This document shows, piece by piece, positions 32,930 through 42,147 of a stretch of 64,000 nucleotides of DNA. The DNA is taken from the NCBI GenBank assembly GCA_031772625.1, contig CM062810.1:709207584-709271583 (forward strand), read 5' to 3'. This stretch comes from Pinus tabuliformis (Eukaryota > Streptophyta > Pinopsida > Pinales > Pinaceae). Both the position numbers and the translations under genes were made by a program. The number at the start of each line of letters is the position of its first letter. Position 1 is the first letter of the stretch. The notes under the pieces were generated by a model, which worked only from the letters and a program-made list of their open reading frames with translations, was not told the DNA's origin and made no database searches.

Positions 32930-34464
32930 GTTTGGTGACCATATTGGACATATGGAGTCTGCGAAGAAAACTAACCATACTGTTGTTGGTAATGTCCCTA
33001 TTGCATTTGTTGCAATTGTGGCGGTGGTTGTTGGTAAGGTCCATGTTATGATTGCAAGGGAACATGTGGCTGCAGCTGTTGATAAGGTCCTTGTTGTGAT
33101 TGGTAGGAAACTTGCTTCTATGGCTGCAGGTAAGGTCCCTGCTAGGGTTGGATAGGAACTTGTGGCCATGGTTGTTGGTAAGGTCCTTGTTAGATTGGTA
33201 AGAAACCTGTGGTTGCTATTGCGGGTAAGAAACCTACGGCTGTGGCTGCGGGTAGGGTCCCTGCTGCGGTTGGATAGGAATCTGTGGCCGCAGAGTAGGA
33301 TTACCACTCCCATAAGCACACTGCATTTGAGGACCATACTACATTTCAGGACCTACCTATTGATAAGGAGTTTCGAGCTATTGAGAGCTAGTAGGACTAT
33401 ATGGCTATTGGTACGAAGGTTGAGTCAAAGGGACTTGGTGACCTCATAAAGGGGTCCCTATGGCATTACTTAATACAGGTGGAAGTAGTATTCCACTTGG
33501 GTTAGAAACAACACCAATGGGTTGACTTTCCCCCGATGTGGGAAGAGGGGGTGCATAGTTTCCACTGGAAGCAAGAGGTATGTAGGGCGACGGTTATTGT
33601 CCCCTAGACAATGGAACATATGAATTTTTGGGTTGTCCACTCACATTGGGGACCGCAGTTACCATGGCTACAGTAGAAGGAGCAGGAAGATTAAGAGGAA
33701 CATGTGTTCCACCTACCGATACCGTAGGTTGGGTAGGGGTTTGTAAAATTACCAACATGTTTGGAACAAATGAGCTGGTAGTAGGAGTGACACCATATGA
33801 CCAAATTTGATTATGAAACAGTGAAGTTGCACCAAAATTATTGGAAAAAGCATCACCAAGAGAGTTATAACCCAGTGGGACCAAGGGTGCACTATAAGGA
33901 GGAGGAGTAATTGGCCCACTCGTCATGTAGGGAATGAAAACATAAGGGAATCCTTCTATAGGGAGAAGTAATAAAGGATCAATCTCAGTACTTGGAATAT
34001 GAGTTCCAGAAGTTTCCATATAAACATCATGGGGTGCTGACCTTATAGGTGGGTTATCATCTTTTGTTTCCATGGTTGGGAACAATTTTTGAATGGGAAC
34101 CTGAGTTATTCTGGGAGAAGGACTCAAAGGTACATTGGGAGTATCAAAAGGACTATACGAATGTGGAGGTGACAAATACACAGGATATGTAGGATCTGAT
34201 TCAAAGAGTGGATTAGGAGGAAAAAGCAAGAACTCTAAAGTAGGTTGAGGACTAGCTGGAGGAGAGTCCTGAGATGAGCCTACTGACTCTGGCGGTGGTC
34301 AGGAAGAAAGGGGTTGGATACTTAGGACAAGACCAAGTTCAACACCTTGGTTTTCAAGGGATTCATGCTCAATAGTACAGAACCTACAACTCTAGGTGAA
34401 TCAGGTGCATTAGCATCTCCATTGATATCTAGGGTCTTGTTTTGGACTCCTTGTGGTTCTGCCA

Positions 34465-34680
34465 TGATGTCTTTCCAAAAAAATCAATCACTAATTTGTG
34501 TTGGTGAATGCTTTGGCTCAAATCTGATTTTACAATTAAAAATTGACATTGAGGACAAAAGGAGTTTTCATTTCATGGGTAATATGTGATTTCGTGGTTG
34601 ATTGATTTTAGAAATTAACAAAAAGAAATAAATAAAAAAGGGATAAACTAGGAGTGAGGGTTTACCAAGAAACCATATGA
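34465..34680 (-). other. G2 5' leader, cut by element X
   Basis: This stretch lies upstream of the G2 gag start on the - strand. The G2 5' LTR is expected at higher coordinates but is not seen, because element X begins at 34681. No gene is present. A Thr/Lys-poor, T-rich stretch around 34600-34650 is the only feature. Confidence 0.45.
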
Positions 34681-35685
34681 TGAGCCCCAAAAATGGGTAA
34701 CTTTATGGGCCCATTTTGCCTATTATTCTCGATTAATCCACCATTCTTCATAGTTTTATGCATGCTTTTGAATATATTTATGTTAATTGAATGAATGAGA
34801 ATCGTCACTTGACCACAAAGTCTAATACGTGCTTATTGCAGATTTTTGGACATCTTTTGGACCAAGGTCAGGCATTTATGAGCAAGTTGACAGACAAATA
34901 CGAAGGAACAAGGCTAAGGATTTGTAGGAGGGGTGTCTTCTACACTAAATGACCCCTTCCTCGAGTTCTCCACCATCATCTCAGAGTTTAACAACCCACC
35001 AAAGATGATTTCAAGGGGCAGCCGAGCAGGTTTTGTGAAGTGGCTGATTAACTGCAGTTTTGAACAACCAAGCTCCTAAAGTTAAGGAGAACTATTGGGA
35101 GTCCTCGTGTTGCATAAGTAGGAAGGCTTCAAGCCTTGGTAGTTTAACTATTGAACAATTGTTTTTTCGCACTTTAGTGCAGCTCTGCATTTCAGCTCAT
35201 TTTCGAGCTCTTGCTATAAATAGTTTTGTGACATGACTATTATTTTTTGAGTAATGGAGATGAATTTCGCTTTGCACCAGCTCTGAGCTTTCTTAGGAGG
35301 TTGTAGCTCTTGGGGTTGGGCCCAACCCAAGTTCCAATACCTCCTTTGTGTACTTTTATGTGTTTTCCTTGCATTCATAGAATAATTTTTGTTATTTAGG
35401 TTAAGATCTTGCTTTGTTACTTAGGTTGTTTTTGATGATTAAAATAGCTTTTCATGCTTCAGGTTGATTTGAAAATTTGGTAACAGAAAAGATCTGCAAA
35501 AAGGCCATCAAGCAATCCTTGATCTCAACTCTCCCTCCTTGGGACCATGGACTGAGACCAAGGTATACTTGCTGCCACAAAAACACTGTTTTTGCCTTTT
35601 AACACAATTGCTAGTGTTAGATTTTGAGTTGGAAAAGTTGATACTAGTTGTACTTGCATGTTTAGATCTGTTCTTGCTTAGTTTC
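34681..35685 (+). repeat. X element 5' LTR, first part
   Basis: The LTR opens TGAGCCCCAAAAATGG, mirrored by GGAGCTCA at 57821-57827 (TGAGC/GCTCA ends). After removal of the 21-kb Y insertion, it continues at 56736 and has a total length of about 2.1 kb. The last five bases here, GTTTC (35681-35685), are the left copy of the Y target-site duplication. Confidence 0.75.
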
Positions 35686-36804
35686 TGTTAGAGTCGGTCT
35701 AGTCAGTCCTCCGTCAGAGATCAAAACTCTTTATGCATTTCATTTTTAGGTTTCCCGCTCCATTCACTCAGCTGCATTCCGCTAGGGGCATGCCATAATC
35801 TGATGGAGAAGGTCATACTAGTCATTTCCCCTCATGTCTGGCTCCTGCTGGCTTATCTCTTTGTGTCAAATAATCAAAAAGTCCATAACAGTCAAGGTCT
35901 GGTCCTTCAATGGACAAAGGTCATTTTTGGTCATTAGGTCTAGAGATTGATCAATTTGGTCTTTAATATGTCCAGTAAAGCCATGCAGGCCGGAGGGATG
36001 TTCTTGCAAAGTAATGATCCACAGAGTTTCGTCATCATGATGATAGACTTCGACTATTCTTCAAAATTCTGTTTTGAAGAAAAGTCAAATAGTGTCATTT
36101 GTGACAAAATTTTCAAAAAGAGACGACAGTTAATTCCTTCAGGTGCAGTCATGATTCCCGTGACCAAATGCTCTGTCATGCAATCTCTGCGAAAAGTGTC
36201 GAAAATTTCATCATTTGAGCCCAAAATTCAGAGAAAAGGTGAAAATTAGGGTTATATTAAAGTCAGTAAAATGTGTTGAACAAGACATTAGAAAAGTGGG
36301 TTTTTCTTAAAAAGTTAATTAAAAAATATGACCTCCAAGCCTATATACACAAATATCATCATAAAACAAACTCGTTGTGCAAGCAAGGCATTGGAGGAAG
36401 ATTGCAAGGTCGTGAGTTGAAGGTTGGAGCGATTTGGAGCAGCTTGGGGCGATTTCTGGGCGCGAGATGCACACAGACAGGAGCACGGCGCACTCACTGG
36501 GCGCGGTGCACACAGAGCCTGCCCACCGTTTAAAATCACCACTGGCACGACGCACTCAGAGCGCACGGCACACAGGGGTAAAATGCCTAGAAACCACCTA
36601 TTTCACCCAATTTTTTTTGTGGAGCTCATCCGATTGAAAGGTAGGCAACCTACCTCCACTTGTGCATCAAATTTGAAAGAGATACGATGGTTTTATGATT
36701 ATAATCAAATGCAAATTTTTTTTTTTATAAAACAAACACAATAAGACATCAAGAAAACCATGATGCTAGGGTTTATGCTACAGTGATATTGCTGCCAAGG
36801 TGTT

Positions 36805-37050
36805 TTTCCTACCCTACCCCTATTACTCATTCCCCTATGCCATTGTCCCCATAATCACTACCCTAACACTACTAAAATCATCCTCCCTTTCCCCCTCCTC
36901 CTATTGCTCAAAAAACCCAAACCCTACCTTGCCAACGACACAAACACTACCCTATCAAAATACCCCAAAACCCCTTGTATATCCCTAAATAAAATTCTCC
37001 TATAAACCCCTATTCCCCATTATATTATCCCCCTCCTAATACTCACTTTT
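36805..37050 (+). promoter_or_regulatory. G-depleted, C-rich leader upstream of the LTR ORF
   Basis: About 245 bases are composed almost only of C, A and T; lines 36841-37020 contain about five G in 180 bases. Motifs such as CCCTACCCC, CCCAAACCC and CCCCTATTCCCC recur. The tract ends about 90 bases before the ATG of the LTR ORF and is present in all four LTR copies. An unstructured untranslated leader is one reading; it is inference. Confidence 0.5.
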
Positions 37051-37141
37051 TAAATTGTCCCCTTGGTGGCAGATTGTCAAAGAAAACTCCAGCTTCACTA
37101 TAATCAAAGGGCAGCCTAAATTCAGTTTACAAACAACAGCC

Positions 37142-38653
37142 ATGGCATCCGAGGTTTCATCAGGATATGAGGAGGAGACCCACAGTGACATAGCTTCAGG
37201 AGAACAGGCCCCTAGGAGACATCACAGGAGTGGCAAGCATGTTAGGGATGAGCCAAATACCCTCACCAAGTTGCAGGCATGCCCTCTTGCTATGTCATGT
37301 TTCCAGCATTTAGCATGTTTTGAATTTTGTCAGAGGGTGGCAAATGTCAGAGTTCATCAAGACTTGGCCCGTCTTTTTGCACTTCACCTACATGGAGGAC
37401 AGTCTATCTTGGCTGGGGTCACTTTCACATTGACATCTGAAACCATATCAGTGGCAACAGGCATACCAAACATTGGAGAATAGTGGCATAAGAAGAAGAA
37501 GGTGGAGAGGCATCATTATGAGCCTTACATTAAGGCCAGTTGTTTGAGTCAGCTCACGAGAGTTTTCCCGTTCAGATTTTTGAGAGATGAGTATGCTCCG
37601 CTCATGAAATTGATCATGAAATACTTCAGTTGTGAGGGGAGGTTTTCTCGCCTTTATGCCTATCACATCAGGTTGCTCATGCACTTTACCAGGGTGCGGA
37701 TGATGAACCTCCCATTTTTCATTTGCGGGAACATAGAGAGGATGAAAAATTTCATGCAGCACAAGACCCCTCGACAGTAGCTCAATAGTGTTTATCACTT
37801 TGCTCTTATCCGGATTTTGGTGGACCATCAGTTGGGATTGCAGGGTATTGCTTGGGAGTACTTCATCTCCTGTGACTTCTTCAGCACTCCACAGGTAGTA
37901 TCAGAGGCAGAGCATGAGATAGGTGGCCCATCTCATCAGTATGAGCAACATGAGACTGCTACTATGCCAGTATACATCACCTATCAGAGAGGCAGTAGAC
38001 CCTTATTTGCAGCGGCAAAGCGAGTGTTATCTCCACCCAGGGTGGAAGGGGCCTTGCTTCTGACATCGGCATCACATGAGCAGGGCAGGGGTAAGGAGCC
38101 AGTGCAGGAGGAAGGGCCATCAGGTGAACGAGAGACTGAATTCATTCTCCTCCATGATGATGAGACAGATGCAGAACCAACAAATGCAGAGCTTACAGAG
38201 ATCATCCAGGAGCAGCAATCAGTGATTGAGTCCTTATCCCTTGACTTGGAGAGGGCCAAGTGGAACATGAAGTACCTGGAGCAGAGAAACAAGCAGCTTG
38301 AGGACCAACAGGCGATCATGGAGCTGCAAAACATTCGTGAGCATCGCCAAGCTGCTCAAAGAAGAAGGGTTGAGCTCACATCTTTGGAGCAAGAAATCAA
38401 TGAGGATCGGGAGGCCAACCTTGAGAGGGTCAACATGCATTTGGAGAGGCTGCTGGACAAGGCCGACCAGGACCTTGCTCTACTGAGACACATGGCTTTC
38501 CGTTACAGGGTGCGAAACATGAGTGCACAGGCCCGAATAAGGAGTTTGAAAGCGAAATTGAGGAAAGCAACAAGAAAGGCAAAAGAGGAAAAAGAGCAAG
38601 ATCAGCTTCGAATCTTGGTTGAGGCTTCCTTGACCCATCATAACATCCCATAG
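37142..38653 (+). pseudogene. LTR-encoded ORF, copy A (plant-transposon-like plus coiled coil)
   Basis: A reading frame of 503 codons sits wholly inside LTR-A. The start is the ATG at 37142 in a strong plant context (AGCCATGGC). Residues 1-40 are acidic and disordered. Residues 41-250 form a compact domain with CQRVANVRVHQDLARLFALH, ISVATGIPNIGE, FLRDEYAPLMKLIMKYFSCE, YHIRLLMHFTRV and ALIRILVDHQLGL. This pattern recalls the putative plant transposon protein/plant mobile domain ORFs found in retroelements; that is memory, not a search. Residues about 349-494 are a long charged coiled coil (EIIQEQQSVIESLSLDLERA, LEQRNKQLEDQQAIMEL). Two in-frame TAG codons (37481-37483 and 37778-37780) interrupt it. 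At the first site copies B and C have CAG, and at the second CAA or CAG-type Gln codons, so the ancestor was open there. Function is unknown. Confidence 0.75.
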
Positions 38654-40124
38654 GAAACCTCCAACCCAAATTTAAAGAAATTTGGGGAATTTTTGGTCAC
38701 TTCACAAATTTTTGGGCAAAAAATAGGGTTTTTCTCCCTGTGCACCTCGCCACTGGCGCGACGCTAAAATTATAGAGCTCCAAATGAGGAATGGTTTGCA
38801 TTTTTGGATTCAGCATGGAAAATCATGACTATTGGTGTCTGTACAAGAAATTTTGGCAAGGTATGAGTCTCCAAAAGGTCAAAAAACACCCAAAAATGGC
38901 CTCTCTGCCACTTTTTTGACACACAGGAAGCAGTCTTGGGAGAATGAAGATTTGGAGGGGCAAATGAGCACCAAATTCAAAAATTCCAGTGGGGTTAGAA
39001 AGTAGACAAGACAGGATTTCCAAAAAGCCCACTTGGGCACATCTTGGACACCCGAAAGTGCCCCAAAATAGGCCCCAAAGTAGCGCAGCGCATAGAGAAA
39101 ATGGCGCGGCGCACAGAGGAAAAATTGCCCAATTTGCTTCCGTTTCACGAAATTTCTGTTCACGACTTCTCCGAGTGGGCCCACTCATCTACACTTAGGT
39201 TTTTTGGCACCAAAGGTGGCATTTAAAGTGTTTTTTCTCCAGATTGGCTTCTATCCAAGTGGCAAAGGAAGGCAAACGGTCACCCATGCCAAATGTCATG
39301 TTTGTAGCGCTGCACCTGTAGCTGATGGTTGGCTCTCCATCTCCATTTTGCAATGATTCGAGTAACTCCCCAAACCTTGGGCATTCTATCTCTTCCTTAC
39401 ACATTCTATATATTGTATGAAAGTTATTTGCAAAGGGTTGGTTGGTTTGTAACTTCTGGGAGACTGTGGAAAAGAAACTCTGTTTCTTCACTGTGTAATT
39501 TTGACAGAGAATTAATGAAAGGCAACGGCTCTGTTTCATGAGATTCTTGTGGTTGTAAGTGTAGCAAATGTGTCTCTTATGTTTTCATATGTATTTTTTT
39601 ATGTTTCATAATTCAATTCATGTTCATTTCCAGTGAAATTTTCTGAGTGAGATTAGGTAGAATTCAATTTTATTGCTCTGCCTGTGGGAAAATTTCATGT
39701 TCAGTGTTTTTCTTCTGTTGAAAAGGATTCATGTCACTATGCCCTTTTCACTTTCTTCAGCAATCTATTCATGCTGCGGTACCTAAAACTAAATTGTTAC
39801 ATTTTCTACCTACCTTGCCTCACGGAAAAATCTGTGCCTTTGTATTAAATTCTCTGTTCTTAGCTGAGCGTTGGTCCCATACCATCACAGAAGCTCAGTC
39901 ATTCATAAAATTTGTTTCTTGTACCCATTTTCACTTACTAGCCTAAGATAAATATTTCATTGTAAGTCATCTTAGACCATTTTTTTGCTTACCTATTCAC
40001 TGAGCGTGACTCGGAGAGAGCCCTCTCCTGTTCTGGTAGGGCTAGCTACCAGACTGAGCGTGGTTTGTGGTTACCCTAATTTTTGCCTTCCTTTAGCCTA
40101 AAGCAGATTTTGGTGCTAACATAG

Positions 40125-40141
40125 TGGCGACTCCGCTGGGA
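40125..40141 (+). other. Y primer binding site, first interior
   Basis: TGGCGACTCCGCTGGGA lies three bases after the LTR end. It resembles the Arg-tRNA-type primer sites I associate with Ogre-like Tat elements. It confirms that 40121 is a real LTR end and that the element reads left to right. Confidence 0.75.
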
Positions 40142-40341
40142 AGAAAAATGGTTTGCTTGAAGATTGTTTTGCCCCAGTACATATCTCAAGTTCAGAACTG
40201 ATTGTTGATGGTGAACAACGATCAAACATAAGAAGATGGTTGAAATCATTCACCTGGCAACTCCTTTCGCTGAAGAATCCAACAACCGGTGCTTCATGGT
40301 GACTCCACTGTAGAGAGATCAGTAGCTTTGAGATTTTCAAA

Positions 40342-41814
40342 ATGGAGTGGATTGCAAGAAGATACGCTCCCATGAGCCGAGATCACATCCTAGGTTTTCC
40401 AAATAAAATTCCGAAGGTAGATTGGTCAAGGAATCTGTCTACGTTTAAAGATGATGGTAAGAAGGACACTGCTTTACATCTAGTTCGATTTCACATGCAT
40501 ATTTGCAAGTTGAAGGTTGATTTTCTGGAAGATTGCTTGATGAAGATATTCCTGGCCACTCTGGAAGGTGAAGCCCAATCTTGGTATGAAAATTTTCCGC
40601 CTGCTTGTATTTACTGTTTAAAGGATTTTCATGCCCTATTCATTGAAATATATCAAGAATCTTATCCATCATTAAACCTAGTTCATGACTGTTGCAAACA
40701 TGCTTCTACTTTTATTGAAAGCCTTGAAAAATACTATGAGGATGATAATTTTATGGATGATGAGATCATGGAAGCCTTGTACGAGAATCCATTTCAGCAA
40801 CATGAAGAGAAACTAGAGGAGTCCCATCAAGATGCTCAGGAAACGTTGCAGCAGAATCAAGATCTTTGTACGGTGGAAAATGAAGGAATTTTGCATCGTG
40901 ACAGTCAACATGAATTACATGAAATAGATCAGCAGGCTGAAGATTTCCATATGGCTGAAAATGATGAAAGAAGGAGTTTTATTTCAGATCCGGTTGAAAT
41001 AAATGAGGATACGCAGGAAAATGATGTTCCAATCTCAGAAAATGATGATGATAAACCAGATCGAGAGACAGATTGTGATGAGGAAAAACATGTTGTTCCG
41101 GATCTCATAGAAGAGAATTGCATTGTTGAGGCTGCCTCAAATGAAGAAGACAGAGTTACAGACCTAACTGCCCTCATCTCATCAGAACACAACCTTCCTA
41201 ACAAGGTAATCCAGTTAATTCATGAACAGCAAGAGGATATCTTTGTTCAAGTAGGTGAAAAAGTTTCTCTAGATGAATTTATGATAGATGACCAAAATGT
41301 CATGCTTGAGTTTCACGAAACATCTGAAGTTTCTTTTCTTATGATTAATGAATGTAATGAGAATCTGGCTATCATATCATATGAAGATAACCTGCAAGAT
41401 GTTCAGACTACCGAAGATCAGACCATTCACGATGCCATTTCAGATTCTTCTTCCTATGTTTCATGTTTTGAAATGTTCTTTGAAACAGAGAGCTGCTCAT
41501 CTACTTGTTCCGAATTTTTTAAGGACCAGGAACATACTCTTATTTGTGAAAAGAGATCAGCATCACAAGAAATGGACACCTTGTTTCTTCAGCAGGAGGA
41601 AAATCTTCATGTTTTTCAGGATCCAATGGCAGATTTGTTGCAGTCAGCAGTGAAGGTGATTATTGCAGTATTCAGTGATGAAGGGGATCATGGTCAATTA
41701 TGTTTTTGGAGGCCCAATTACCAGTATCTGTTGTTGACTAGAAGATCTAATCCGGAGAATCAATCAAGGAGGCATCTACTTGATTGGTTACATTGGAAGA
41801 CACATTACACATGA
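40342..41814 (+). CDS. Y gag-like protein, first copy (490 aa)
   Basis: This intact 490-codon ORF starts at the ATG in AAAATGGAG, 220 bases after the LTR. Residues about 30-125 carry a retrotransposon capsid-like pattern: WSRNLSTFKDD, VRFHMHICKLKV, KIFLATLEGEAQSWYENFPP, LKDFHALFIEIYQESYPSL. The Leu-Glu-Gly-Glu-Ala-x-x-Trp-Tyr core is typical of gag proteins. The remaining 360 residues are very acidic and rich in Glu, Asp, Gln and Ser, with no zinc knuckle and no protease. The C-terminus (DWLHWKTHYT) is basic. No polymerase follows, so the element must have depended on a partner for reverse transcription. It differs from the second copy at about a dozen bases, nine of them amino-acid changing, which fits drift without selection since duplication. 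Confidence 0.8.
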   Translation: MEWIARRYAPMSRDHILGFPNKIPKVDWSRNLSTFKDDGKKDTALHLVRFHMHICKLKVDFLEDCLMKIFLATLEGEAQSWYENFPPACIYCLKDFHALFIEIYQESYPSLNLVHDCCKHASTFIESLEKYYEDDNFMDDEIMEALYENPFQQHEEKLEESHQDAQETLQQNQDLCTVENEGILHRDSQHELHEIDQQAEDFHMAENDERRSFISDPVEINEDTQENDVPISENDDDKPDRETDCDEEKHVVPDLIEENCIVEAASNEEDRVTDLTALISSEHNLPNKVIQLIHEQQEDIFVQVGEKVSLDEFMIDDQNVMLEFHETSEVSFLMINECNENLAIISYEDNLQDVQTTEDQTIHDAISDSSSYVSCFEMFFETESCSSTCSEFFKDQEHTLICEKRSASQEMDTLFLQQEENLHVFQDPMADLLQSAVKVIIAVFSDEGDHGQLCFWRPNYQYLLLTRRSNPENQSRRHLLDWLHWKTHYT

Positions 41815-42147
41815 TTGTACATATTGCATTAGTACGCAGGTGGCTGTCATCATGATTTGAAACCCTCGAATCTTGATGGACTGCTGCCATTGAATAAGTT
41901 TTGTCAGTTCTTGTTTTAGTTAAGTCAGTCATGAGTCATTTCCTTTTGCATTGAGTCGGTTTTTTTAGTCATGTTGGTTTCATAATTAAGTCGTTTTAAG
42001 TCAAGTTTCAGTCAACAAATGAGTCAGAGTCCTGTGTTGTAGTCGAAATGACTCCATAGCCCAATGGACAAAAGGCACTGTCTAGCTCCTCCAGAGATTT
42101 GCTGTTCTTGGCACCTCCAAGGAGCTACCATCCCCCATTGGAGCCAA
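41815..42147 (+). other. Y interior 3' part with repeated AGTC words
   Basis: This is the non-coding end of the interior. From 41895 to 42050 the words AGTC, AGTCA or TGAGTCA occur more than ten times. The sequence before LTR-B (GGAGCCAA) is not a clean polypurine tract. Confidence 0.6.

Larger units (their letters stand above)
31060..34464 (-). pseudogene. G2 gag, interrupted by a palindromic insertion
   Basis: The probable start is the ATG ending at 34464 (MAEPQGVQNK). The N-terminal third is Pro/Ser-rich and disordered (for example SPPHSYSPFDTPNVPLSPSP), followed by a Tyr-Gly-Gln-Pro-Pro repeat and a Gln/Pro-rich stretch with stops. The capsid-like core reads LYWPPVPTKIPIN, HVMTYHLWCSSNTWVDES, GAATKWYIELPRGAFQDF, HEWRRRRRLIKFDILDQLL and EEQAIARAHYLDLVYSQSG. 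The C-terminus has a Lys-rich region and one degenerate knuckle, PCLICDEDHYTKYFP, in which the last Cys is Phe. A 0.7-kb palindromic element at 31914-32640 splits the core between the IPIN and HVMTYHLW motifs. The protein would form the element's particle. It is inactive. Confidence 0.8.
35686..40121 (+). repeat. Y element LTR-A (first, 4.44 kb)
   Basis: The LTR opens TGTTAGAGTC at 35686 and closes GGTGCTAACA at 40121, with a perfect 6-bp inverted end (TGTTAG/CTAACA). It is followed after three bases by a primer binding site and preceded by GTTTC, which recurs right after the last LTR at 56731. At 4.4 kb it is far longer than most plant LTRs. It contains a GC-rich motif cluster (36459-36580), a strikingly G-poor leader (36805-37050) and a roughly 500-codon ORF (37142-38653). 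The last 1.4 kb has no supported coding region. Confidence 0.9.

Noticed and set aside
32709-33449. Val- and Trp/Arg-rich ORFs on the + strand
   Set aside because: They are opposite-strand shadows of the Gln/Pro-rich G2 gag segment and its 15-bp repeat.
36805-37050. CCCTAA/CCCAAACCC words suggesting interstitial telomeric DNA
   Set aside because: The words are irregular and part of a general C-rich, G-poor tract; there is no run of the plant telomere repeat.
39195-39539. Antisense ORF repeated in all Y LTR copies (116 aa, for example 45645-45995)
   Set aside because: It recurs only because the LTR recurs. Small changes alter its length between copies, and no domain is recognisable. The sense-strand frames there are equally open by chance.
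40929-41204. Ser-rich antisense ORF opposite the gag-like gene
   Set aside because: It is a shadow of the acidic Glu/Asp-rich sense frame.
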